Assembly (NCBI GenBank): GCA_963924555.1
Contig: OZ004582.1
Coordinates: 7,564,001 to 7,628,000 of the forward strand
Direction: 5' to 3'
Length of the DNA: 64,000 bases
Source: Crambe crambe
Taxonomy: Eukaryota; Porifera; Demospongiae; Poecilosclerida; Crambeidae
Shown: positions 1 through 13,100 of the stretch, one piece after another
Position numbering within the stretch: the first letter of the stretch is position 1
How the letters are laid out: each line of letters begins with the position of its first letter
Made by a program: the position numbers and the translations under genes
Notes under the pieces: model-generated
The model's input: the letters and a program-made list of their open reading frames with translations, nothing else
The model's database searches: none
Told to the model about the DNA's origin: nothing

Positions 1-122
1 GGACAATGCATGCAAAGTGTATGCAGGATCCAAAGCTGTTCCTCTTTATGATAAAGCAGTGTCTAGTATATCAGAGTTACTTTTATTCTAGAGCAGTTGA
101 ACACATAATAGTATTTGTCCAG

Positions 123-2463
123 CAATTGATGATCCGAAGTTTAAACCTTTAATCGAGAAGCACGGTGGATTGTTCTATGACTGTCATGGTAAGAAAGTAG
201 CTATAGAGATTATATAGTCATAGATCATTGTATACAATCAGTTACTTAATCTATCTTCTAATAAGGTAATATGATTGCTCAAGTGGACGACAAGACCATA
301 CGACATGTGAATTGTTCCATGTTGGTAAAGCCAGATGGAATCTGTGAACAGTGCAAGCTTTACAAGAAGAACTCTCTGTTACGTCAACTTAATCGTTTAT
401 TGAAAGATAACAAGGAAAATGATTTATGCTCTGCAAGTAGCCATGTTAATTATCGATTTCTTACCGGCATTCAAAAGAATGAGCGCCTTAAGGCACTGCA
501 CTCTGAGCTTCGTGCAAAATGTAGGCAGTTGCATTCACTTGAAAAAAAGATACAGCAGTTACATGAGAAGGAAGCAGTGACTTTGGATGATGATAGTGAT
601 TGTGACATGCGTGCCTTGGTGGAGAAATACTCATCTATCGTGATGAGCTCACAACCTGAAAACTCTAATAGGTCATTTCAATACTTGTTTTGGAAGCAGC
701 AACTAGATGCTATCACTAAATCAGATGCACGAACTATTCGATGGCATCCTCTGATAATTAAGTGGTGCCTTTACCTACACCACAGATCGAGTGGTGCTTA
801 TAAAACATTACAGGAATCAGGACTTCTTTCTTTACCATCTGGCAGAACACTTCGTGACTATCGCCATTTTGCTCCAGCTAAATCTGGATTCAGCACTGCA
901 TATGACCAGCAACTTCTCGATCTTGCTACAAAGACCAATTTTGAAATGGCAAAGAACATAGCGATCTTGATTGATGAAATGTACGTGAAGGAGGGATTGG
1001 TGTACAATAAAACTTCAGGGGCTCTTACAGGATTTGTTGAATTGGGTGACATTGATTCTCACCTTAATGAATATGAGCGTTCCATATATGAGCCAAAGAA
1101 ACAAAAATCTTTAGCTAAAACCATAGTTGTCTTCATGGTTCGAGGAGTGGTGACCAGCTTGATCTTCCCATATACTATTTTCCCTGTGAGCTCGTTGAAG
1201 GGCTATAACTTATTTCCTCTGGTTTGGGAAGTTATTGGACGACTTACTCGTCACGACTTCAGGGTTTGGGCAATTATTTGTGATGGAGCCTCTAATAATC
1301 GAAAAATGTTCCGCATGCATAGTTCAACAGGAGATGAAAATATTTTCAAAACCACTAATGTTTACAGTGAAGATCAGTATCCTATATATTTTATATGTGA
1401 TCCTCCACATTTATTGAAAACCAAGTTCAACCCGAAATTTATGGGTAAGTTCATTCTGTGTGTCAATTTATGACCACCTTTTATATTCTTTTTATTTTAA
1501 AGTGTAAAGGCAGGGACATTAAATGGAGCCATATTATCAGATTCTACTATCAGAATGCTGGTGCAGCCACTGGTTTGTGCTTGATACCGAAATTGAAATA
1601 TGAACATGTATATTTAACATCACGGTCTAAAATGCGTGTGGATCTTGCTGCACAGGTTAGACTGAGTTGATGATCATGCATATTAGCTATAGGCATAAGA
1701 AACTTTTTTCAGGTCTTGAGTGAAAGTGTATCACTAGCACTTCATCTAACTGGAGGAGAACAAGCTCATGAAACTGCTAACTTCATTAACAAAATAGACA
1801 AATTTTTTGATTCTCTCAATGTTACATCATTTGATGAGGGAAGGCTGAAGAGAAAGCCTTTTTTACAGCCTTACAGAAGTTCAACTGATTTTCGATTGAA
1901 GGTATGATGTAACGAGCTGCTATGTATGCATGCTGTTATTTATATACATTATAGTTTCTTAAAGATGAATTTTTGGGATATCTGGATGCATGGGAAGTGA
2001 GTGTCAAGAATAGGGAAGGCTTCACTGATGTTGAACGAAGAAACATGATGTTAAGCAGGGAAACTTTGACTGGGATCAAAATTACAAGTATGCTCTATAG
2101 TATTTTTTTCTACCACAATCTATATTAAACATGATAACTGTAGTTTCTTCATTCCTGGAGTTTGTGCCATCAATTTTGAAAGTGCCAGGGGTGACTGTCT
2201 TTTTGAGTGTAAAACTTAATCAAGATCCACTTGAGAAGTTTTTTGGCTGCATTAGACAACATGGTCGAGTTAATGATAACCCTACAGTGCTTCAGGCAAT
2301 GACAGCCACACAAACTTTGCGAGTAGCTAACTCCCTAAGATTTGCAACAATCACTGGCAATTGCAGAGGAGCTAGCAAGAAGGAAAGAGTTGATGACAAT
2401 GATGATACATGTAAGCTCCCAAAGCGAAAACAATCACGGAAAAAGAAACCCAAGAAACATTGA
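123..2463 (+). CDS. P-element/THAP9-like transposase, 5' end incomplete
   Basis: Six exons join in frame across GT-AG introns: 123-188, 266-1444, 1510-1655, 1713-1901, 1955-2087 and 2144-2463. The first exon is entered mid-codon, so the gene starts further upstream and the usual N-terminal THAP zinc finger is not in the window. Family marks are CDPPHLLK at the end of the second exon, GRDIKW at the start of the third, and LNQDPLEKFFGCIRQHGR with NPTVLQ in the last, as in the RNase H-like catalytic region and C-terminal part of P-element/THAP9 transposases. A coiled-coil-like stretch rich in Leu, Lys and Arg lies near residues 60-110. The protein ends in a Lys/Arg-rich tail. It would bind element ends and cut DNA in the nucleus. 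No frameshift is seen, so the copy may be recent. Terminal repeats were not located. Confidence 0.75.
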
Positions 2464-2553
2464 GAATTATAATTCCCCATGCATATCTGCTATTGTATTC
2501 ATTGAACATAAAATGTAATTGACTGATTAAGGAGTGAGGTATATATAAACTAT

Positions 2554-3584
2554 TCAGATACTTTTTCTTAGAGGCTTTGATTTTGATGTGTTCTTCTTGC
2601 TGACTTGTTTATAAGTTTCCATAACTGATTTAGTGAAAGAAAATCCACGAATTGTTACATACTTAGCTACTATCAAACTTAAAATCACTCCTTTCTTATC
2701 TTCATCTATCATTCCTGCTGCAGAGCACCAGTTAAATAAAACATCTGAATCACCTAGAATGCTGTCATGTATTTCTTTCTTATCAAACTCATTTGTAGTT
2801 GAATGGCAGCGAATACAATACTCGATGGCACTAAGAGTTTGGCAAAAGCCGTCAGTAATATGAATAAGCCCACCTCTATCAACACAGCACACCCATTCAT
2901 TTGAAGATGACATAGGAGAAGCTTCATCTTTGATCAGATATTTTGTGCTAGCTGACACGCTCTGATCCTTGGATATTGATTGAATGATATAGCCACCTAT
3001 GTAGCGGATAGCATTGATCTCTTCATATGAAAGATCGCTAGGAATGGTACCAACATCCTTTATTATTGGTAGAATAGAATCTATCAATAACTTCAAATAA
3101 ATAGATGATAAATACTGATACAAAGCTGGATCAGCGTTTAATTTTTGACTAGTTAAAAACTCTTCCCATTTCTCTTTGAAATCTTGTGCACTTCGTATCT
3201 GGTGAAATGACACCCAGAGTTTCTCCCTCTTAATTTTTTTGGTACGTTCTGATTGTGCACCATCAATTATTCTCTTTAGTGATGAATACAGCCAGTTAGA
3301 AAAATTTACAGTGCCTTTCTCAACTGTACAAAGCTGACTTAGAAGTCTCTCCAAAATTTCCTTTAAAGTTTTTGATTTCTTTGGACAAGCACGAAACTCT
3401 TCATCTTTTAGGATACTGTCACAAGCTTCTTTGAAAAATTGAATGGAAATCATATCTAAAAAAAAAATATTGTTACAGCACTGTTTTCTTTATCATAGCT
3501 AGTTTCATATCTTAAGCTGTAATAATGCATAATGCAGTAGCTAGCTAGTAATGATAATATACCATTTTGAAGAGGAGACTCCAT
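2554..3584 (-). CDS. Transposon-associated protein of unknown function, two exons
   Basis: Exon 1 is 3563-3584 and starts at the ATG on 3584-3582. Exon 2 runs from 3455 down to the stop at 2554. Together they encode about 307 residues, with donor GTATAT and an acceptor preceded by a T-rich tract. The protein is mostly helical in appearance, with a conserved-looking block IRYIGGYIIQS followed by VDRGGLIHITDGF. I associate this pattern with C-terminal regions of transposon-derived proteins in sponges and cnidarians, but I cannot name a Pfam family with certainty. It converges on the P-like transposase, with about 90 bp between the two stop codons, so both may belong to one element. The function is unknown; a transposase accessory or a captured host gene are both possible. 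Confidence 0.55.
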
Positions 3585-3594
3585 CCCTAGCCTT

Positions 3595-4480
3595 AGCCGC
3601 CGATTCGAGCTAGCTTTAGTTCGCTACTATTAAACCATAGACTATATAGGTTCCTACATGGACTGGAAACGCCTATTAAATTAATATTAACAAGCACTTC
3701 CGGTCGTGTGATATCCTTGTTGCGCCTATTGCGCTGCAGCTGTATCTCCATGAACAGGAAAGATCACTTTAGTGGTTAACCGTACAAGCTTGTAAGTGGC
3801 TATGAAGAGGCTGAACTCTGCCAGGGAGACTATACTACAAGATGCCAAGACCCTGGGATTATTGTCAGAGCAAAACTCGAGTTAAAGTGTGCTCTAGCAG
3901 TTAAAATTGCATATAAATACTTTGTGTAATTTTATCTCCTGAAGTAGTTCTATCATCCATAGTTAATGTGGTTGAGGACTTGAAGTACATGTTAGTAAAT
4001 TGTTTTAAAAGATACATATCAACTTTCTACTACATTGTTACTAACTACTACACCTTTCTTTGTCAAATAGTATACCTGCTTTGCGTAATTTTCTAGGACC
4101 AAGTTTAACCTATCCAGCTCATACTGTAATATAAGCAGTTCATATAAAGTTTGCAGTGTTGCATGGTATTGTTTTTATCCATTTGGGGTACATATTTGGT
4201 TGTAGAAATTCACTAGATAGTTAATTAATTGATGGAAACAGCCGGCCCAGAATACAATATCCGGTAAGTATTACCATAAATATACGGAACACCGCAAGGC
4301 GGATGTAATTAATCATTTCCAGTCCATTCTGGAACCTCTATATTAAACTTTCTGTCGTCAAGAGAGACTCTCGTACGGCGAGGGTTAATTATGATATTAC
4401 CCTAGGACACGAAGTGCAGGGGTTAATGGGCTACTTTCCTATCCCGTGTACGTAGTCTATAGTATCTATATGGTCAGATC
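3595..4480. other. Intergenic stretch without recognisable gene
   Basis: Stop codons are frequent in all frames and I see no exon-like block or strong inverted repeat. Homology with the other array units begins only near 4490, just before the ATG of the first PREPL-like fragment. The left breakpoint of the tandem array therefore lies here. Confidence 0.5.
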
Positions 4481-4521
4481 CCACCAAACGATATTGTTAC
4501 GGTATCTACCCTTTACCAATC

Positions 4522-5897
4522 ATGTCTGCTCTGAAGCTGCACTGGCTGCTGAGGAGAGGGAGCAGTGGGTTCCGCAGGAGACTGAGAGAAGAGTTAGTTA
4601 GGACCCAGAAAGAGGTCACCAAGCAGAGAGAGCATCAGTGGAGTGCCATTGAACACCTCTTGGAAAAAAACAACGACCACAACAGCAGTGCAACAGATCT
4701 TCAAGACGTCTTCAGAAATAAACAGAGTGTGCACAAAATTGGTATGGTATGGTACTGAAAGTGGATGCTGTGGGGAAATATTTATGTCTGTAGCAATCAA
4801 TTCTGAAAAGAGAATTTTTAAATGTTTTGTATCGGTCAACATGATAGCAGATTCCTGCAAACCTCTACAACCAGGACACCTTTTATGTGTCCCATCTGAT
4901 AAAAAATATCAAAATGAGGACACCTTTCTAATCAGATGTACATTTTAATTCACCCATCACCCACTCTAGCACCCTTACACTCCTCTAATATGGACATTTC
5001 TTTCTGTTCCCGATAAATGACACTCTGAAAGAGGACAGACCTCTCAACAAAGGACAATCTAAAAGTACCTTTGTATATACACTCCATACAAAATAACCTC
5101 CAAAAGAGGACAACCTCTCTACAAAGGACAAAAGGCTGGGTCCCAAGTGTGTCCATTATTACACTGTAGCTAGATAAGTGGGTAAAGGGTTTCCATCAAT
5201 ATTATTACAACCCCATTGTAATTTCATATGCAGTGAGTGACCAGAAGCTTCATCCCTTTAGTGTGTACTCGAAAACATAATCTTCTTCAGGCAGGCCATT
5301 TCAGGTCTGGCTGTATGATCACCACCTCCATAACGATGTTCTGGTATTTGAGGAAAAGAATGAAAGGTTTGAAATTGGGAGGGAAAGGCTTGATGTCATC
5401 TAATATTGGTGCAGCTGTACTGTGGATATTGCCATGACGAGAGATGGGAAGTATATCACTGTCAATGGTAACTCACGCACATCATCTGAGGTACGTATGA
5501 AGTACTTACCTTCGATAAAGGACACTCTGAAAGAGGACAAACCTCTCGATAAAAGACAATCCATTGTATACAAAATAACCTCCAAAAGAGGACAATCTCT
5601 CTACAAAGGACAAAAGGCTGGGTCCCAAGTGTGTCCATTATTTGGAGGTTCCACTGTAATCACCTCTCGTGAGCCCTTTGGAAAATACAAGTCACATGAC
5701 CTGTCTTGTGATACTACAGGTCCATCTAATGAAGTCACATGACCTGGTGGGAAATCTTGAGTTGGTGAGACGGCGTGAGCCCATGATTGAGTACTACATT
5801 GAACATGCGCATGACAAGTTCTATATTTTCACCAACATTGGAACTGACAGAGAATATAAGGCATAATAACATAGCATCAGAGTATCACAAAAGTTTA

Positions 5898-5932
<35 letters not shown>

Positions 5933-6003
5933 TTATTCAGTTAATGGTGGCTGAAACATCCACCCCACAAGTTTGGAGACCGTTCTACCAACCAACTGAA
6001 GGT
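4522..6003 (+). pseudogene. PREPL-like prolyl oligopeptidase fragment, copy P1
   Basis: Exon-like blocks are E1 4522-4740, E2 5291-5490, E3 5720-5860 and E4 5941-6003. E1 is Arg-rich (starting MSALKLHWLLRRGSS) and joins E2 in frame. E2 carries NDVLVFEEKNERF and TRDGKYITVNGNSRTSSE. E3 carries EYYIEHAHDKFYIFTNIG and E4 carries LMVAETSTPQVW. This order matches the seven-bladed propeller of S9 peptidases, closest to prolyl endopeptidase-like (PREPL) and oligopeptidase B. The catalytic alpha/beta-hydrolase part is absent. E2 has an in-frame TAA near 5401 in every copy, unless a 27-nt segment is removed. The E3 donor is GC rather than GT. A hAT remnant follows where later exons should be. P1 differs from the other copies in having ATGTCT instead of ATGTCA at the start. 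Confidence 0.7.
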
Positions 6004-6242
6004 GTGAGTCTGTAATTGAAAATTCTCGTGGGACAAAGTATTTAAGTCTGTCTCATGTAGAAAATATTAATCAGCTTAATTGAATTTGCTATTCCTCAAA
6101 TTACTTATTTTGATGAACTTGTTCCAAACTTCTGTCATGTGTTCTGTAATGGTTAGACTATCTCTACACCAAATTTCCTGACCATGGCCACTAGTAGTCA
6201 TGAGTTATGGTGAGCCAAAGTTCTAACATTTTGTTGGGATTG

Positions 6243-6547
6243 TTATTTGAACCCATGCTTGCAATGGTAAAAAATGCTAATTCGGATTGGATGGAATTTG
6301 CCAGAAGCAAACAGCAAGGAGTAACATTGCAGCATCATCACCTAAGGACTATTGGCGGCTGACCATTTTAATTCCTTTTCTTGATCATTTGCAGCAGGAG
6401 TTTGAGAACAGGTTTAGTCAGTTGGTGCCATCTCAGTTACCCAAAGCACCTGATCAGTTTATACTACTGTGTTCCATCGTTTCAAAGATAATCTTCCTTC
6501 TCCAGCATATTTCAATCAAGATGGAAAATGCTATGGGCTAATATTGA
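6243..6547 (+). pseudogene. hAT (DUF4371/P52rIPK-like) transposase remnant
   Basis: Broken reading frames encode SPKDYWRLTILIPFLDHLQQ, EFENRFSQL and SPAYFNQDGKCYGL, separated by stops and frameshifts. The phrase 'YWR..IFIPFLDHL..EF..RF' is typical of the C-terminal half of hAT-family transposases of the 52 kDa repressor type. The same remnant recurs at 22555-23305, 23587-23996 and 36150-36890, always between a PREPL fragment and a receptor gene. It was therefore part of the ancestral duplicated unit. Confidence 0.65.
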
Positions 6548-6645
6548 AAACCCCCCATCATCACTGAGGCTATTAGTAGTGATATGCATGTTCCTAGAAG
6601 TTATTTCAACACATCAATAGCACCAGTAACTGCAACAAGTGTGGA

Positions 6646-6706
6646 GCTAGCCTCGTACCCAGGCCCACTTTTTTCGCGGGGCGGTGGGCCTGGGTACGAG
6701 GCTAGC
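6646..6706. repeat. 61-bp near-perfect hairpin
   Basis: A 21-base arm starting GCTAGCCTCGTACCCAGG is followed by a short GC-rich loop and its exact complement ending in GCTAGC. Imperfect copies occur at about 23383-23450, 24065-24132 and 36961-37025, always just upstream of an ankyrin gene. It is probably a foldback MITE. Confidence 0.7.
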
Positions 6707-6950
6707 GTGGAGCATGCAAATGAGGTACAAGGCTAGTGTGGAGCGTGCAAATGAGTGTGCAAATTCTGTTCTAAATTTTATAAAAAATAATAGGAGATGA
6801 TCAACAGGACATCAACAATTGAATTCTTTGCTTTTACTTTGTATTCATAAGAACATAAAACTTGATTATGATGCAGTAATAGGTTTGTATGCTTCCAGAT
6901 ATCCCTAGGAGAATGTCACTCATTTGCCCTCTGCAACATCTGCTATTATA

Positions 6951-7110
6951 TAGAGTGGGCGCGGTTTGGGTGTGGTTAGGCAAAAGTGGGTGTGGTTCGG
7001 CAAAAGTGGGCGTGGTTTTTGGAGGGGCGGACCGGGCGCGCGAGACTACCATGAGGGCGCGGTTTATCAAAATGGTTGTGGTTATGCAAAAGTGGGCGTG
7101 GCCAGGCAAA
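6951..7110 (+). promoter_or_regulatory. GGGCGTGG box array upstream of gene A
   Basis: A run of about 24-bp imperfect repeats built on AAAGTGGGCGTGGTT and GTGGGCGCGGTTT ends about 40 bp before the chosen ATG at 7149. GGGCGTGG/GGGTGTGG words resemble binding sites for Sp1/KLF-type factors. Shorter versions sit in the same place before genes B and C. Promoter function is inferred from position only. The array is translatable in the ankyrin frame, but that extension has no protein-like character. Confidence 0.45.
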
Positions 7111-7148
7111 ATTTTAGGCATCTCTACATATCTACCCCCGGCCCCTTA

Positions 7149-10100
7149 ATGGCTGACTCCCTGGCCCTGCACAGAGCTGTCCAGTCAGAAGATGTAGACG
7201 AGGTCAGGAAACTCTTACAGAGTGGCGAGTGTCATGTAAATTCCACTGATTCCCGACTATGGACTCCCTTGCATCGTGCTTGCGCTCAAGGTAACGTCAG
7301 TCTAGTTGAGGTATTGATTCGTGAGTACAATGCTGATCTTAATGCTCGTGATGATCACAATAGCACACCACTCCATGTAGCTGCTTTTGCAGGGAAAGAA
7401 GAAGTTGCATTGCTTTTAATCAAAGAGTTTGGTTGTGACCCCAACATCAAGGGTTATCTTGGTAGATCCCTGCTACATCGTGCATGTCAAGGAGGTAGTG
7501 TCAGTCTAGTTCGGACTTTGATCCTTCAACACAATGCTGATGTTAATGCTCGTGATGATCGAAATAGCACACCACTCAGTGTAGCTGTTTTTGTGGGGAA
7601 AGAAGAAATTGTATTGCTTTTAATCAAAGAGTTTGGTTGTGACCCCAACATCAAGGGTCATCTTGGTAGATCCCTGCTACATCATGCATGTCGAGGAGGT
7701 AGTGTCGGTCTAGTTCGGACTTTGATCCTTCAACACAATGCTGATCTTAATGCTCGTGATGATCAAAATATCACACCACTCCAATATGCTGCTGCTTTTG
7801 GGAAAGAAGAAGTTGCATTGCTTTTAATCAAAGAGTTTGGTTGTGACCCCAACATCAAGGGTTATCTTGGTAGATCCCTGCTACATCATGCATGTCAAGG
7901 AGGTAGTGTCGGTCTAGTTCGGACTTTGATCCTTCAACACAATGCTGATCTTAATGCTCATGATGATCAAAATGACACACCACTCCATTTAGCTGCTGCT
8001 GCGGGGAAAGAAGAAGTTGCATTGCTTTTAATCAAAGAGTTGGGTTGTGACCCCAACATCAAGGGTTATCTTGGTAGATCCCTGCTACATGATGCATGTC
8101 AAGGAGGTAGTGTCGGTCTAGTTCGGACTTTGATCCTTCAACACAATGCTGATGTTAATGCTCGTGATGATCCAAATAACACACCACTCAGTGTAGCTGC
8201 TGCTGAGGGGAAAGAAGAAGTTGCATTGCTTTTAATCAAAGAGTTTGGTTGTGACCCCAACATCAAGGGTTATCTTGGTAGATCCCTGCTACATCATGCA
8301 TGTCAAGGAGGTAGTGTCGGTCTAGTTCGGACTTTGATCCTTCAACACAATGCTGATGTTAATGCTCATGATGATCAAAATGACACACCACTCCATTTAG
8401 CTGCTGCTTTTGGGAAAGAAGAAGTTGCATTGCTTTTAATCAAAGAGTTGGGTTGTGACCCCAACATCAAGGGTTATCTTGGTAGATCCCTGCTACATCA
8501 TGCATGTCAAGGAGGTAGTGTCGGTCTAGTTCGGACTTTGATCCTTCAACACAATGCTGATGTTAATGCTCGTGATGATCAAAGTAGCACACCACTCAGT
8601 GTAGCTGCTTTTGCGGGGAAAGAAGAAGTTGCATTGCTTTTAATCAAAGAGTTTGGTTGTGACCCCAACATCAAGGGTTATCTTGGTAGATCCCTGCTAC
8701 ATCATGCATGTAAAGGAGGTAGTGTCGGTCTAGTTCGGACTTTGATCCTTGAACACAATGCTGATCTTAATGCTCGTAATGATGAAAATAGCACACCACT
8801 CAGTGTAGCTGCTGCTGAGGGGAAAGAAGAAGTTGCATTGCTTTTAATCAAAGAGTTTGGTTGTGACCCCAACATCAAGGGTTATCTTGGTAGATCCCTG
8901 CTACATGATGCATGTCAAGGAGGTAGTGTCGGTCTAGTTCGGACTTTGATCCTTCAACACAATGCTGATGTTAATGCTCGTGATGATGAAAATGGCACAC
9001 CACTCAGTGTAGCTGCTGCTGCAGGGAAAGAAGAAGTTGCATTGCTTTTAATCAAAGAGTTTGGTTGTGACCCCAACATCAAGGGTTATCTTGGTAGATC
9101 CCTGCTACATGATGCATGTGAAGGAGGTAGTGTCGGTCTAGTTCGGACTTTGATCCTTGAACACAATGCTGATCTTAATGCTCGTAATGATCAAAATGAC
9201 ACACCACTCCATTTAGCTGCTGCTTTTGGGAAAGAAGAAGTTGCATTGCTTTTAATCAAAGAGTTTGGTTGTGACCCCAACATCAAGGGTTATCTTGGTA
9301 GATCCCTGCTACATTATGCATGTCAAGGAGGTAGTGTCGGTCTAGTTCGGACTTTGATCCTTCAACACAATGCTGATGTTAATGCTCGTGATGATCAAAA
9401 TGACACACCACTCCATTTAGCTGCTGCTTTTGGGAAAGAAGAAGTTGCATTGCTTTTAATCAAAGAGTTTGGTTGTGACCCCAACATCAAGGATTATCTT
9501 GGTAGATCCCTGCTACATTATGCATGTCAAGGAGGTAGTGTTGGTCTAGTTCGGACTTTGATCCTTCAACACAATGCTGATGTTAATGCTCGTGATGATC
9601 GAAATGACACACCACTCCATTTAGCTGCTGCTTTTGGGAAAGAAAAAGTTGCATTGCTTTTGATCAAAGAGTTTGGTTGTGATCCCAACATAAAAGGTAA
9701 TCGTGGTAGATCACAGCTGCATTCTGCATGTATTGCTGGTAATGTTGGTCTAGTTCGGACTTTGATTCTTGAACACAATGCTGATATTAATGCTCATGAT
9801 GATGCCAATCACACACCGCTTGATTTGGCAACTATACTTGGGAAGAAGGAAGTTGCTGAATTTGGTTCCAACAAAGACACTGAAGGTAAATGTAAGTTAA
9901 GTCAAGTAATGGACACTTGTATGATACTCATTATCTGTAACTCTTCTTTTAGCCGACTCACTCCATGTTGAAATGACCTCCCCTGATGTGACGTTCTATG
10001 GAGATCCAAAAGTAATAACCATCAGCACCTGTTCAGTCACAATAGACATGAGCGATGTAGGCATCTCTCTCTTCATACCTGAAGAAGCACTGGATCCAGT

Positions 10101-13100
10101 AGAAAGTCAACTGAAATTGTCGGTTCAACCCTGTTTGACTGGACCGTTTGAGCTACCCCCAGACTATGAAGCAGTTAGTCCAGCCTATCTGATACAGCCC
10201 AGAGGGAATGGGAAATTGCGAAAAGATGTGAGAGTGCGTATCCGACACTGTGCTAGTCTTCAGAGTGAGGAGGACTGTGATGACCTGGCATTTCTGTCGG
10301 CTAGCTCCACCCCATATCACAGGGGGCCCTGTCGGATTTATCCCTTTAGTGAAGTCAAAGAACCTAAGGGAATCTTCAAAGTGGGAGACCAGGAGGGAGA
10401 AATAGCTCTCAAGTCTCTTCGATTATTGCGAGTGGCTAAGAGAGTCGGGACATCATCAATAGGTAAGAATTAAGAGCCAATTTCATTGTGATATCTATCC
10501 ATTCCTATATTAAATTAAACAGAAAGTCTCTTGTGTACTGTGAGGCTGCTCAGGACTGTTGAAGAAGACGCTTTTTTCAAAGCAACATTTGTAGCCCACT
10601 TGGATCATCCCATGTACTCAAAGGTGAGATATTTTCGTTATCAGTTTGTGTGTATTCCAATGTTGTGTTCTTGCAGCACTGTGAGAGAGCCATAGCTGGT
10701 CTGCATCCAGGTGGATCAAATAAGGGAGAAGCAAAGAGTGCCGTGATTACTGCAAGGATGGATATGATCCTCAAAACTGAGAATTCTGCAGAATGGGATG
10801 TAAAATTCAATACAGTGAATCAGGTTAGCATGATGATCTGTATTTTTAACCCTCCATACATGCACGAGAAGGTTACAGTAGTCATTTTTTAATTGTGTGT
10901 GGCAAATCCTTAACCTTTGAGACAGATATTAGCACAAGTAGGCTCTAACTCTTTCAGATGTTTCAGCTTCAAACAGCCAGCTTCTACTGTGATGTTCCAA
11001 ATAATGCACACCCACATTCATAATTAATCGCCGTCCTATCCCTTGAATAGTGCATGTATGGTGCCTCACCCCTTTCATCTCTGGTTGAATGAAGCTTAGA
11101 ATATAATAATATGGTAGCATATGCACAAAATATCAGGGTTTATTTCAAGGGGGTGAGGGGAGCTTCTGCCCCCCAGGCCTGAACGATGGCTTGCCCCCCT
11201 AGGAATTAGCTAGCGTTTGTATACATATAGTTGCCCCTCCTTGAATGTTTTATAAATTAAACCCTGCACATTACATGTTCTCTGCATGTACTGTACTGCA
11301 GTGCGGAGGGTTTGCACTTTAGTGCTTTATAATCTCTAGCAATCTAAATGGGATATCGATGTCATTTGATACAGATTTCAAAGAAGGGAATACTTTTCCC
11401 TGAAGGTATTTATGCCAACCCCCTTGACTATCCTCCCATGATCACCGTCTCTGGAGAGAAGACCTCGTCTATGAGTGCTGGTCCACCAAAACTACTTGTG
11501 ATTGGACTGGACAGGGAGTGCAGCTTCAACCTTATCTCTATACCAGGTGAGGCATAATGACAACCAACCATGATTTAAACCATAGAGGTCTAGTTGGAAG
11601 CCATAGTCTAAAGCTACAGTGGATTGCAACATGAAATTCAGAACACCAAACCAAAAATTTACATAGCCTCCATTCAAAGGGCTTATCATGGCTTTAGAGT
11701 AAAAGGAAGCTATGTAAATTTTGTTTGGTGTTCTAAATTTTATGTTGCCAGATCACTGCAATCCACTGTACTGTAGATTTCAGGATGGTTGTCCATAAGG
11801 AATGAGAAATAGGTAGTTACAATCTGGACCATGTGTTAAGATAACTATTTTAATTTGTACACATGATCTTGATGATGAAGCAGGCATGAAAGAGTTCATG
11901 GAAGGAGTTCAAAAGGCCATCGCTAAAAGTGGAAAGATTGATCGAAAATTAGCACATTTCATGTTCGTTGGTCCCACAGGTTCGGGGAAGAGTTCATTGA
12001 TGGATCGCCTGCTTGGCAGACAAAGAAAGAAGTTTTCTGCTTCCACTGGTGTGTGTGACACAGTCGTCATCGTAGACATTACTGTCACCAACCCTTCCAC
12101 TTTCCACCCGGTTACGATACTGGAGGGTGACACTTGGGAAGAAATAGAATGTGATGTGTCGTATGTGAGACAGCTGGGGCAGGAGAGTGTGAACGTTGAA
12201 AATTCTCCCGAGAATTCTCCTACTAAGCCCACAGAAAAGAGTACTCACACACGTGCTTCTGCACGACCTGATCCTGCGATGAAGGTCGGTTCAGTTCGAG
12301 TGGCACAACCACACTCTAAAAGGAAGGATGCACCAGTGCCTCTTCCAAGACGAAAGCTAAAAGTCGGTACGATTATTTCCTCTGAAAATATTGATTCAGT
12401 CATCAAGAAGTATGGCTTTCATAAGGTTAAAAAGTACCTGAAGAAAACCTGTTCCCTGTATCTCAGGGACACTGGAGGTCAGGTGGAGTTCCAGGAAATG
12501 TTACCTCTCTTGATCTTTGGCCCGTCCATTTTCTTCTTCGTTTTTCGACTCGACCTCGACTTCAAGAGCAAGTTATGTGTCAAGTACAGGATGAGTGCTA
12601 ACAAGTCAATAAATTGCTACACCTCCTCCATCACCACTGAAGAAGCCTTACTCCAGTGTCTTACTAGTGTGTATGCCATGGACACGTCAGAGGAAGACAG
12701 TGTCAAGACACACAAGCCCATGGTCTTCATCGTTGGCACTCATAAGGATAGGCTCGGTTCTGAAGCCGAAGGCATCATCAAGATAAATCACTTGAATCGA
12801 CAGCTGGATTTGATCATACGGAGCAATGGCTTTCGAGATCTAGTCCAGTATGCTGGTGATGATCACAACGTTATGTTTGCAGTGGACAACACTTCCGATA
12901 GCGAAGAAGACTTCCAGAAGATTCGATCAAATGTTAACCGCCTTATCAACACTCTTAAAGAGTTCAGCATTGAGTACCCAATTAGCTACCTCTTGTTCTG
13001 CCTCGACCTCCAAAATATGAAACAGAGTATATTGACCCTGGACGAATGCAAAGACCTTGCAGCCAAACATGGCATCGAAGGGGACCAGGTATCTCACCTC

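Noticed and set aside
1..122. Possible further upstream exon of the P-like transposase
   Set aside because: One frame is open over the first 90 bases, but no splice donor joins it to the exon at 123 in phase, so I do not claim it.
4522..4758. E1 as a clear mitochondrial presequence
   Set aside because: The Arg-rich start is suggestive, but acidic residues follow soon, the copies are fragments, and in four of them the start region may act as a splice acceptor instead.
6966..7148. 61-codon upstream extension of the ankyrin frame in gene A
   Set aside because: It translates the GGGCGTGG box array into low-complexity sequence, is not conserved before B and C, and the ATG at 7149 matches their start (MADSLALHRAV).
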